From contig CAXBAF010000025.1 of assembly GCA_963973795.1 (NCBI GenBank), forward strand, positions 1 through 56,449: a stretch of 56,449 bases of DNA, in the 5' to 3' direction. A program made the translations under genes and the position numbers. A model generated the notes under the pieces. That model ran no database searches. It had not been told where the DNA came from and worked only from the letters and a program-made list of their open reading frames with translations. Every line of letters starts with the position of its first letter. The stretch's first letter is position 1. The DNA is from UBA1926 sp002337215 (GTDB taxonomy: Bacteria > Planctomycetota > Phycisphaerae > Phycisphaerales > UBA1924). Below are positions 24,530 to 32,411 of this stretch, in pieces.

Positions 24530-26470
24530 TTACGGGCAACCGGCGTTGAAGGCGGCGATGAACGCCTGGATATCCGCGAGATCGAAGACACCGTTCGCGT
24601 CGAGATCCGCGGCGGGCTGCTGGCCCCCGAACGCCGCGATGAACGCCTGGACATCGGCGAGATCGAGCACGCCGTTCCCGTCGATATCGGCGACGCACTC
24701 GGCCTGGATCCGGAAGACGTCGTCGGGCAATTCGCCGCCGATATCGGTGTTCCGGCGGATGATCCGTGCCAGCGTCTGCTGCTCGACCCGCTGGCGAACC
24801 TGCGGCGGGAGATAGGCCTGGTACCAGAAACGGTCGCCGTCGCGGAGGCGCGTGAACTGGTCGCCCAGCACCTTGCGGAGGGTGGGCCCGACGAGGGCGC
24901 CCGGCGCGTGCGGCTCGATGAGCATCGCGACCCAGGGGTCAACGTCGTTGACGGTGTCGTAGATCGACGCGAGCTTGGACTGAATCTCGGCGTCGGGGGT
25001 CAGGCCCGCGAAACCCTGGACGGGGGGCAGGCCGTAGGCGACGCGAACGTCGTTGATCCCCGGGACGCCGTGATCGCGCCCGCGCTGGATGTTGAGCGAG
25101 GCGAGGTCGAACCCGCCCAAGCCGGGAGGGCCGAACAGGAAGTTGCGGACGTCGTCGATGATGTGGACATCGATGGTCTGGGCGGGCTGGGATGCGAGGC
25201 CGCGGAGGATCGGGTCGATGCCCTCGTCGAGGATGTGCTGAGGGTTGAAGAACCCGTTGGCGAGGGCGACGTGCCCCGCGGCGATGGTCTCGTTGTTTTC
25301 GTCGAGACGGCGGAGCGTGGGCGAGAGCATGGTGTGGCCCATGCGGAAGGCCGCGGTCGCGAAGAGGTTGCTCATCCCCGCGTCCACCTCGGGCTGGTAG
25401 CCCTGATAGGGCGGGATCGCGCCGGGGCCCAGCAGCAGGGGCAGCCAGTCGCGGTAGGTGATGAGCTGGATCTCGGCGGCGACGATCGCGCGGGCGCGCT
25501 CGTAGAGCTCGTCGCCTGAGAAGTTGGGGTTCAGGTCGCGGATGCGTTGGGCGTGGTGGTTGTGCTCGCGGACGAACAGGGTGTGCATCGCGGTCAGGGC
25601 GATCTGCTCGTTGGCGCGGATGTCGCCGCCCAGGAAGTAGGACGGGTCGTTGTCGGTGGGGGCGTTGTGGAACCCGTTGACGTTGAACGGGAGCAGGTCG
25701 CCCGCGGAGGTCTTGAGCATGCCGGTGCCGTCGTTGGTGCGGAGCTCGTGGGCGCGGTCCTCTTCGGAGCCGTAGATGGCAGAGCCGTCGAGGAAGGCGG
25801 TGATGTTGTTCATCTGCTGGCGCACGTTCTCGACCACCGTGTACGCCGAGCGGTCGAAGCCGATGACCTGGGTTCCGGTGTTGTTGGGATCAAACCAGAT
25901 ATCGCCCGCGGGGACGGGGATGTCCATCGCGATCGCGGGATCGGCGATCGGTGTCTCGGTGAAATCGTGGTCGATGAACTGGCCCCACTGCCAGAGGTAG
26001 TCGGAGGCGCCGTCGGGGTTGGGCATATCGCCCGGCTGGGCGACGAGCAGGTTGCTCACCAGCCTGGGGCTGGGCCCATCAGCACGGGCGGGGAGGCCCC
26101 CGATACCGTCGTCGTATGCCGAGATCTCCTTGCGGAGCATGGGCATGCCGACGGTGCCGATCGCGGGGTTGATGGGGTTGTTGCCCCAGCCGTTGATGGA
26201 ACGGAACTCGTCGGGGAACACAGCAGGGCCGACGCCGCGGTTCTGCGCGTTGTCGTTCCCCTGCGCGGGCCGAACCGGCGCACGCTGCACGAGCGATCTG
26301 TCCGGCGCACCGGCCTTGTCGGTCTTGTCGGCGGGCTTCTCGGTGGAACTGTTCTTTGTGTTCTCGGACGCAGCCTGTGCTTCACCCGCGAGGAGAGCGC
26401 CGGTGCTCAACCCAAGCGAGAGTCCTGTGATGAGATAGATCGACGCGGCGCGAATTCCTTTATGTTCCAT
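24530..26470 (-). CDS. Secreted animal-type haem peroxidase with GC-type dockerin tag
   Basis: A 646-residue protein of the peroxidase-cyclooxygenase superfamily. Signal peptide to about 33. The distal haem region is WGQFIDHDFTETP, followed by LFVREHNHHAQ, the proximal FRMGHTMLSPTLRRL, and NIQRGRDHGVPG. The C-terminus has VLDLADVQAF and VFDLADIQAF repeats and ends NAGCP. These peroxidases oxidise halides or phenols with hydrogen peroxide outside the cell. The ATG at 26470 follows GGAAAGG; its leader contains an AAAGG...CCTTT hairpin. Confidence 0.92.
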   Translation of the reverse strand: MEHKGIRAASIYLITGLSLGLSTGALLAGEAQAASENTKNSSTEKPADKTDKAGAPDRSLVQRAPVRPAQGNDNAQNRGVGPAVFPDEFRSINGWGNNPINPAIGTVGMPMLRKEISAYDDGIGGLPARADGPSPRLVSNLLVAQPGDMPNPDGASDYLWQWGQFIDHDFTETPIADPAIAMDIPVPAGDIWFDPNNTGTQVIGFDRSAYTVVENVRQQMNNITAFLDGSAIYGSEEDRAHELRTNDGTGMLKTSAGDLLPFNVNGFHNAPTDNDPSYFLGGDIRANEQIALTAMHTLFVREHNHHAQRIRDLNPNFSGDELYERARAIVAAEIQLITYRDWLPLLLGPGAIPPYQGYQPEVDAGMSNLFATAAFRMGHTMLSPTLRRLDENNETIAAGHVALANGFFNPQHILDEGIDPILRGLASQPAQTIDVHIIDDVRNFLFGPPGLGGFDLASLNIQRGRDHGVPGINDVRVAYGLPPVQGFAGLTPDAEIQSKLASIYDTVNDVDPWVAMLIEPHAPGALVGPTLRKVLGDQFTRLRDGDRFWYQAYLPPQVRQRVEQQTLARIIRRNTDIGGELPDDVFRIQAECVADIDGNGVLDLADVQAFIAAFGGQQPAADLDANGVFDLADIQAFIAAFNAGCP

Positions 26471-26743
26471 AAAAGGAATGCCTTTCCGTGTTGCTTGAGC
26501 GCACGGATCACGAGTTGCCGTGCACAAGTGGGGAATCGGGATTGCACCGGTTCGGCGAGAACCTCAGCAATTCCTGACATGGACGAACGGGCGAGGGTAC
26601 CCCATATTGCGGTCCCCGCCATGCTTTTTTCGGAATGTTGATCGGCCGCTTCTGCTCGGGCATTCATCGGGAATGCCGCTCGGCATGAGTCTGTTCGGGA
26701 TTCATCGCGGGAAGGCGCGGGCAGATGCCGATAATGGGAGACG
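26471..26743. promoter_or_regulatory. Divergent promoter region of peroxidase and SLC13 genes
   Basis: GGAATGCC occurs at 26475-26482 and 26670-26677. The second copy forms the right arm of a perfect repeat, GGCATTC (26659-26665) with GAATGCC (26671-26677). A shared regulator site is possible but unproven. Confidence 0.3.
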
Positions 26744-28552
26744 ATGCTCCCGGTCCTTCCCGATCCATACCAGCCCTGGGCGATGGCGATCCTGCTCGTC
26801 GGCATGATCGGTGTGCTGATCGTCAAGCATTATGGGACCGACATCGTGATGATGGGCGTCCTGACCGCCTGCGTCCTGCTCGGGTTGCTTGAGCCGGCGC
26901 AGGCGGTGTCGGGGTTCGCCAACAAAGGCCTCGCGACAGTGGGGCTGCTCTACATCGTCGCGGCGGGGATGAAAGAAACGGGCGCAACGACGATGCTCGT
27001 GAGCAGGCTGCTGGGCAGGCCCAAAAGCCTGCTTGAGACGCAGGCGAGGCTCACGATCCCGGTCGCGGGGGTGAGCGCGTTCGTCAACAACACGCCCATC
27101 GTCGCGATGTTCCTGCCCACGCTCTCCGGCGTCGCGCGGCGCGGCGGGTTCCCTGCCAGCAAGCTGTTCATGCCCCTCTCATTCGCGTCGATCCTGGGCG
27201 GGGTCTGCACGATGATCGGGACCTCGACCAACATCGTCGTCGCCGACCTGCTCAACACCGGCGCGTTCCAGCACGCGGGCGACGCCGTGCGCATGGGGAT
27301 GTTCACGCTGACCCCGATCGGGCTGCCGATCGCCGTGGTCGGGATCGTGTACATGCTCGTGCTGTCGCGCCGGCTGCTGCCCGAGGAGCGCGAGTCGCGC
27401 ACCGGAAGCGTGTCGGCGCCGCGCCAGTACATGGCGGCGATGCGCGTCACCGACGAATCCGGGCTTGCCGGCAAAACCATCGAGCAGGCGGGGCTGCGCA
27501 ACCTGCCGGGCCTGTTCCTCGCGCGGGTCGACCGGGACGAAGCGAGCATCGTCGCGGTGCGCCCCGACGAGAAACTCTTCGCGGGCGATGTCCTGAACTT
27601 TGTGGGCAACCTCGAGTCCGTCGTCGATCTGCAGCGCAAGCGCGGGCTCGTCCCCGTCACCGACGAGCAGGACGCGGCGGGCAACCGCGCGGTGCTGACG
27701 GTCACCGAGGTCGTCATCGCGGCCTCAAGCCCGCTCATCGGGCGGAGCATCCGCGACTGCGGGATCCGCACGCGGTACAACGCCGTCGTTGTCGCCGTCC
27801 ACCGGCGCGGGCACCGGCTGACGGGCAAGATCGGGTCGATCGTGCTCCAGGCGGGCGACACGCTGCTGCTCGAGACCGACAAGGACTTCATCGCCCGGCA
27901 CGGCGAGAGCAGAGATTTCTACCTCGCCACGGCCCGCGCCGAGTCGGCCGCGCCGCGTCACGAGCGTGCGTGGGTCGCCTTCGCGATCCTCGGGCTGCTC
28001 GTCGCCGCGATCACGACCGGGCTGATGTCCCCGCTCGCCGCGGCGCTCACTGCAGCGGGGCTCACGATCATCACCCGATGCTGCACCGGGCCGCAGGCGC
28101 GCGCCAACGTCGATTGGCAGGTGCTCGTCACGATCGGCGCCGCGTTCGGCATCGGGCGCGCGATGGAGGAGACCGGGACCGCCGGCTCGGTCGCCCACGC
28201 GATCGTCGGCGCGGTCGATTCGATGGGCCCCGTCGCGATCCTCGGGGTGATCTATCTCATCACCGTCGTGTTCACCGCGACGATGACCAACATCGCCGCG
28301 GCGGTGCTCATGTTCCCCATCGCCATGACCACCGCAGGCGAGGCGGGCCTGAACCCCATGCCATTCGCGGTCGTCATCGCGATCGCGGCGTCGTGCGAGT
28401 TCTCGACCCCCATCGGCTACCAGACCAACCTCATGGTCATGGGGCCCGGCGGCTACCGCTGGCGCGACTACACCCGATTCGGTGGGCCGCTGACGATCCT
28501 GATCGGGATCCTTTGTGTGCTCATGACGCCGCTCGTGTACCACCTCCGCTGA
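26744..28552 (+). CDS. SLC13-family anion transporter with two TrkA-C domains
   Basis: A 602-residue inner membrane protein. About six helices are on each side of a cytoplasmic insert (about 220-400) containing two TrkA-C-like domains. The NNTPIVAMFLP and TNIAAAVLMFP stretches and the TSTN / TPIGYQTN substrate motifs are typical of the SLC13 family, which imports sulfate, phosphate or dicarboxylates with sodium. GGGAG precedes the ATG. Near a sulfotransferase and PAP phosphatase, sulfate is the favoured substrate, but this is inference. A GAATCGG / CCGATTC hairpin follows the stop (28554-28572). Confidence 0.88.
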   Translation: MLPVLPDPYQPWAMAILLVGMIGVLIVKHYGTDIVMMGVLTACVLLGLLEPAQAVSGFANKGLATVGLLYIVAAGMKETGATTMLVSRLLGRPKSLLETQARLTIPVAGVSAFVNNTPIVAMFLPTLSGVARRGGFPASKLFMPLSFASILGGVCTMIGTSTNIVVADLLNTGAFQHAGDAVRMGMFTLTPIGLPIAVVGIVYMLVLSRRLLPEERESRTGSVSAPRQYMAAMRVTDESGLAGKTIEQAGLRNLPGLFLARVDRDEASIVAVRPDEKLFAGDVLNFVGNLESVVDLQRKRGLVPVTDEQDAAGNRAVLTVTEVVIAASSPLIGRSIRDCGIRTRYNAVVVAVHRRGHRLTGKIGSIVLQAGDTLLLETDKDFIARHGESRDFYLATARAESAAPRHERAWVAFAILGLLVAAITTGLMSPLAAALTAAGLTIITRCCTGPQARANVDWQVLVTIGAAFGIGRAMEETGTAGSVAHAIVGAVDSMGPVAILGVIYLITVVFTATMTNIAAAVLMFPIAMTTAGEAGLNPMPFAVVIAIAASCEFSTPIGYQTNLMVMGPGGYRWRDYTRFGGPLTILIGILCVLMTPLVYHLR

Positions 28553-28762
28553 CGAATCGGGCCCGCCGATTCTCGGACCATGGCGGGGAAATTCGCGGAA
28601 TCGGGCCTGCGGACATCGACCTGAACAATTCCGATCAACGGCGCGTACCAAGATGCCGACAATGACCGGCGCGGCCCCACAAACACGGATCTGGGGCATT
28701 CGTATCCGCTACGATCCGCTTCTCCGCGTCAGAATCGGCGTTTGGGGGCAGAGGACACAATT

Positions 28763-29812
28763 GTGAAGATCTTGGTGACAGGCGGTTCGGGGTTCATTGG
28801 TGGGTATTTCCACCGCGAGCTCACCGCGCGCGGCCATCAGATCGTCAATCTCGATCTCGTCGCCCCGGCCGGCCCCATCGCGGAGTGCCCCTTCGTCCAG
28901 GGCGACGTCCGGGACCCGAACGCGGTCGAGAAAGCCATCAACCACCTCGGCGAACCCGTCGACCGCGTCGTCCACCTCGCCGCCGCCCACCACGACTTCG
29001 GGATCGAGCACGACACCTATTACGACGTCAACGAGAACGGCGCCCGCGTGCTGACCGACGCGATGGATAAAGCGGGCGTCAGCGAGCTCACGTTCTACTC
29101 CACCGTCGCGATCTACGGAACCGCCCCCGAGCCCGTCAAAGAAGACAGCCCCAAGGACTTCTTCAACCCCTACGGCGGCAGCAAGTGGGCGGGCGAGAAG
29201 GTCTTCATCGCGTGGACCGAGAAGGGTGCCAACGACCACGGCAAGCAACGCCGCTGTCTGACGATCCGGCCCACGGTGACCTTCGGCCCCAACAACTTCG
29301 CCAACATGTACTCGCTGATCCGCCAGATCGACTCGGGCAAGTACGCCCAGTTCGGCCCGGCCTCGAACATCAAATCGCTGTCGTATGTCGAGAACATCGT
29401 TGATGCGACGCTGCACCTGTGGGACCACGAAGGCCGGGCGAACTACGACCCGTACAACTGGATCGACAAGCCGGACCTCACCAGCGCCGAGATCGCGATC
29501 ACGATCCGCGAGAGCCTGGGCAAGTCCAGCAACCCGCTCACCGTCCCGCTCTGGATGGGCCTGCTCGCGGGTGTCCCGTTCGATGTCGTCATCAAGCTGA
29601 CGGGCAAGAACCTGCCGATCTCGACGGCCCGCATCAAGAAGCTCTTCTGCATGCAGACCAAGTACGAGGCCGACAAGGTGCTCGCGACGGGCTACACCCC
29701 CAAGGTGCCGCTCAAGGAGGGCATCGACCGGATGGTGAAGTGGTACCTGTCTGAGGGCAAGAGCCAGGACGCGGAGTGGCACATCCCGCCCGCCAGCGTC
29801 AGCAACGCGTGA
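28763..29812 (+). CDS. NAD-dependent epimerase/dehydratase (extended SDR)
   Basis: A 349-residue enzyme. Nucleotide-binding TGGSGFIGG is at the N-terminus. The catalytic Ser/Thr region is YSTVAIYGTAP, and the active-site Tyr-X3-Lys is in NPYGGSKWAGEKVF. It probably acts on a nucleotide sugar or a sterol-like substrate; the exact one cannot be told. The GTG at 28763 (GAGGA just upstream) is preferred to a TTG seven codons before. No sugar-pathway neighbours are present. Confidence 0.85.
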   Translation: MKILVTGGSGFIGGYFHRELTARGHQIVNLDLVAPAGPIAECPFVQGDVRDPNAVEKAINHLGEPVDRVVHLAAAHHDFGIEHDTYYDVNENGARVLTDAMDKAGVSELTFYSTVAIYGTAPEPVKEDSPKDFFNPYGGSKWAGEKVFIAWTEKGANDHGKQRRCLTIRPTVTFGPNNFANMYSLIRQIDSGKYAQFGPASNIKSLSYVENIVDATLHLWDHEGRANYDPYNWIDKPDLTSAEIAITIRESLGKSSNPLTVPLWMGLLAGVPFDVVIKLTGKNLPISTARIKKLFCMQTKYEADKVLATGYTPKVPLKEGIDRMVKWYLSEGKSQDAEWHIPPASVSNA

Positions 29813-29869
29813 GCGACACCCGCCACCGACTCGCTCGAATATGCCTCACAGCAAACGGCGTCCGCCGGT

Positions 29870-31735
29870 CTAGGCCGCGTCGCGATCTTCTTCCCGACGA
29901 ATCCAGGTCTCACAGACCTTGATGAGTGCCGCCCGCCTGATCGGTTTTGGCGCGTAGTCGTCGAACCCGAGCCCGAGTAGTCGTTCGCGTTCGCCCTGCA
30001 TCGTCTGTGCGGTCAGCACCACAATGGGCGTGTCGGGGCAGACCGCTCTGATCCGACGCATCGCCTCGACACCGTCGCACCGTGGCATCTCGATATCCAT
30101 GAGCACGAGCGAGAACGGAGTCTCGTCGACGCGAGCCGCGGCGAACAATTCGACCGCCTCGAGCCCGTCCCTGGCCTCGGTGCACCGCAGGCCCGCGCGC
30201 TTGAGTTGGAGCACAAACAGCCGCCGGTTGTCGATCGAATCATCGACGATGAGCACGCGCCCGCCCAGTTGCCCGGTCGGCTCCTGTGTCGCTTGATGGT
30301 CGTCACTCGGCGGGCCGAGCTTGCTGACCCATTCCGTTCCCTCGCGCACGCCCACGCTCATCGTCGCGGTAAAGATTGAACCCTCGCCATGTGTGCTCTG
30401 CACGGTCAGCGAACCGCCCATCAACTCTGAGAGCGAGCGCGAGATCGCGAGGCCCAGGCCCGTGCCGCCGAACCGGCGTGTTGTCCCCGGCTCGGCCTGC
30501 CTGAACGGCTCGAACACATGGTCGAGGTGCTCTGTCGTCATCCCGATCCCCGTATCGATCACCCGGAAACGCAGCGTGGCATACCCCGGGATCTCGGTAC
30601 TCTCCGCGCTGGCGACGATCCTGACCGAGCCTTGCGGGGTGAACTTGACCGCATTGCTCCCGAGGTTCAGCAGCACCTGGCGCATCCGGGTCGGGTCACA
30701 TACCACCGACACTGGGATCTCGCTCTCGACCGCGCCCTCGATCGTGATGCCGCGATTTGTTGCCTTGGGCGTTAGCAGCGAGACCACGTCTTGAAGGATT
30801 TCTCCGGGCGAGCACTGCACACGCTCGATGCTCAGGTTCTTTGATTCGATCTTTGAGATATCGAGCACATCGTTGATCACCGTCGCGAGGTGGTCACCGT
30901 TGCGCCGGATAACGCCCGCGTACCGCGACCGGTCCTTCGCATCAAGGTCTCCCTCCGCGATGAGCGACGAGTATCCCATAATCGCGTTCAGCGGCGTTCG
31001 GATCTCGTGGCTCACGGTCGCGATGAACGCGCTCTTCGCCTCGTTGGCGGCGCGCTCCGCGTCCCGCGCTTCGCAGAGTTCGGCGGTCCGGATCTCGACC
31101 TCTCGCTCGAGCTCGACCGTCCGAGCCCGGAGCGCCTCTTCGAGCTCGCGCTCGAGGCGCTTCGCCGAGAGCGAGACGTTCATCTCGTGCAGGTTCGCGC
31201 AGAACTTCCAGGTGAACACCGCGAGCGGAACGAGGAAGAACACAAGCAAGCGGTAGGCGGGCCAGACGAACATCAACACGGATGTTGCGTAGCCGCAGAC
31301 TGCGCACCATAGGAAAATCCACGCAAGATCCATGAGCTTAGTGTTGCGGTCCTCAGGTTCTTCCTTGCGGTACGATCTCCACCAAAAACTAAAGATCCGT
31401 GTGTACCCCGCGATCACGATCAGGTTCAGGGCAAGCAATGCCCAGACCCAGGGCCAGTCCGTCGTGCCCGCCTCGTTGACCATGCAGTGCACGCGGGGCA
31501 TATACGCGCCGTTGTTCGTAAAGAACGAAAGCAGCCCTGCCTCGGCCGCCACCGTGTGAGCAACTTGTGCCACACCCGTTTGAGCGCTCATCGATATGGG
31601 TGCGCCGCCGGGACCACAGACCACACCCGCCGCATCGGACGAGTTGTGCAAGCCCTTGTCCCACGTGAGTATCCCGACGACGATCGCCGTCACCGAAAAT
31701 ACGAACCCCATCGCTAGTGACTTGGCGTGACGCAC
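29870..31735 (-). CDS. Membrane hybrid histidine kinase with C-terminal receiver
   Basis: About 621 residues. Two to four transmembrane helices in the first ~190 residues flank a ~70-residue exported loop with cysteines. A coiled coil (about 200-250) leads into HisKA with FIATVSHEIRTPLNAIMGYS, then HATPase motifs (GSNAVKFTPQG, DTGIGM, GGTGLGLAIS). A receiver domain (RVLIVDDS, phosphorylated Asp in LVLMDIEMP, Lys in YAPKPI) ends the protein. There is no separate regulator nearby. The GTG at 31735 with GGGAG upstream is favoured; an ATG eight codons on (31711) is the alternative. Confidence 0.9.
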   Translation of the reverse strand: MRHAKSLAMGFVFSVTAIVVGILTWDKGLHNSSDAAGVVCGPGGAPISMSAQTGVAQVAHTVAAEAGLLSFFTNNGAYMPRVHCMVNEAGTTDWPWVWALLALNLIVIAGYTRIFSFWWRSYRKEEPEDRNTKLMDLAWIFLWCAVCGYATSVLMFVWPAYRLLVFFLVPLAVFTWKFCANLHEMNVSLSAKRLERELEEALRARTVELEREVEIRTAELCEARDAERAANEAKSAFIATVSHEIRTPLNAIMGYSSLIAEGDLDAKDRSRYAGVIRRNGDHLATVINDVLDISKIESKNLSIERVQCSPGEILQDVVSLLTPKATNRGITIEGAVESEIPVSVVCDPTRMRQVLLNLGSNAVKFTPQGSVRIVASAESTEIPGYATLRFRVIDTGIGMTTEHLDHVFEPFRQAEPGTTRRFGGTGLGLAISRSLSELMGGSLTVQSTHGEGSIFTATMSVGVREGTEWVSKLGPPSDDHQATQEPTGQLGGRVLIVDDSIDNRRLFVLQLKRAGLRCTEARDGLEAVELFAAARVDETPFSLVLMDIEMPRCDGVEAMRRIRAVCPDTPIVVLTAQTMQGERERLLGLGFDDYAPKPIRRAALIKVCETWIRREEDRDAA

Positions 31736-31746
31736 CCGGCAGTACT

Positions 31747-31766
31747 CCCACCGATATATCGGTGGG
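31747..31766. promoter_or_regulatory. Perfect 20-bp palindrome over the kinase ribosome-binding site
   Basis: CCCACCGATATATCGGTGGG is a perfect palindrome. On the transcript its right arm (CGGTGGG) includes part of the Shine-Dalgarno sequence GGTGGGAG of the kinase gene. It could be a dimer operator or an RNA hairpin hiding the ribosome-binding site. Confidence 0.6.
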
Positions 31767-31875
31767 TTTGGGCCGTGTATCTCTTCCGGATCTGTACCAA
31801 ACAAACAGCGGCACGCGACAAAACACACCCGTTCAGAGTGTGAGTCCGAACCCAACAGGCGGTTTGGCCAGACGA

Positions 31876-31891
31876 GACACAGAACTGTGTC
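31876..31891. promoter_or_regulatory. Perfect 16-bp palindrome upstream of the kinase
   Basis: GACACAGAACTGTGTC is a perfect inverted repeat. A possible -10 (TATAAG on the minus strand, 31901-31906) lies just upstream, so this would sit near the transcription start of the kinase gene. Confidence 0.4.
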
Positions 31892-31940
31892 GATCGGTCA
31901 CTTATAAACTCGTAGTTATTCACAACCCCAGAGGGATGGG

Positions 31941-32411
31941 TCACGCCCCCGCGGGCTCTCCGGGCTTGTACGCGTCCTTCTCAATCGTGGAGATCTTCTC
32001 GACCCGGCGCTCGTGCCGTCCGCCCTCGAACTCGGTCTCGATCCACTTGTCGATGATCGCGCTGATCTTCCGCTCGCCGAGCAGGTCGCCCGACAGGCAC
32101 AGCACGTTCGCGTTGTTGTGGCTCTTGGCAAGCCCTGCGGTGAGTTCGTCGTGAACCAGCGCCGCGCGGACGCCGCAGACCTTGTTGGCGGCGATCGACA
32201 TCCCAATCCCGGTGCCGCAGATCAGCACGCCGAGGTCCGCCGCGTGGCTCGCGACCGCCCGGCCCACCTCCGCCGCCTTGTCGGGATAGTCGCTGGGCTC
32301 CCCGTCGGTCGGGAGCGACGCGAGCACTTCGTGGCCCAGCTCGCGCAGGTGCCGCTCGATCTGCTCAGCCACATCACGTCCACGATGGTCCGATGACACC
32401 GCGATCTTCAT
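31941..32411 (-). CDS. rpiB: Ribose-5-phosphate isomerase B
   Basis: A 156-residue RpiB/LacAB-family isomerase interconverting ribose 5-phosphate and ribulose 5-phosphate. The N-terminus MKIAVSSDHRG, the GVLICGTGIGMSIAANK loop with the catalytic cysteine, and the RAALVHDELTAGLAKSHNNANVL segment are all conserved. The ATG overlaps the stop of the upstream fusion gene (32408-32411), so the two are translationally coupled. Sua5, YwlE and RpiB are also neighbours in Bacillus (ywlC-ywlE-ywlF). Confidence 0.95.
   Translation of the reverse strand: MKIAVSSDHRGRDVAEQIERHLRELGHEVLASLPTDGEPSDYPDKAAEVGRAVASHAADLGVLICGTGIGMSIAANKVCGVRAALVHDELTAGLAKSHNNANVLCLSGDLLGERKISAIIDKWIETEFEGGRHERRVEKISTIEKDAYKPGEPAGA

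Noticed and set aside
23317..24942. Long antisense open frame of 541 codons over the PAP phosphatase
   Set aside because: It covers a clear conserved gene and has Arg/Ser-rich composition; it arises from high GC and codon-position bias.
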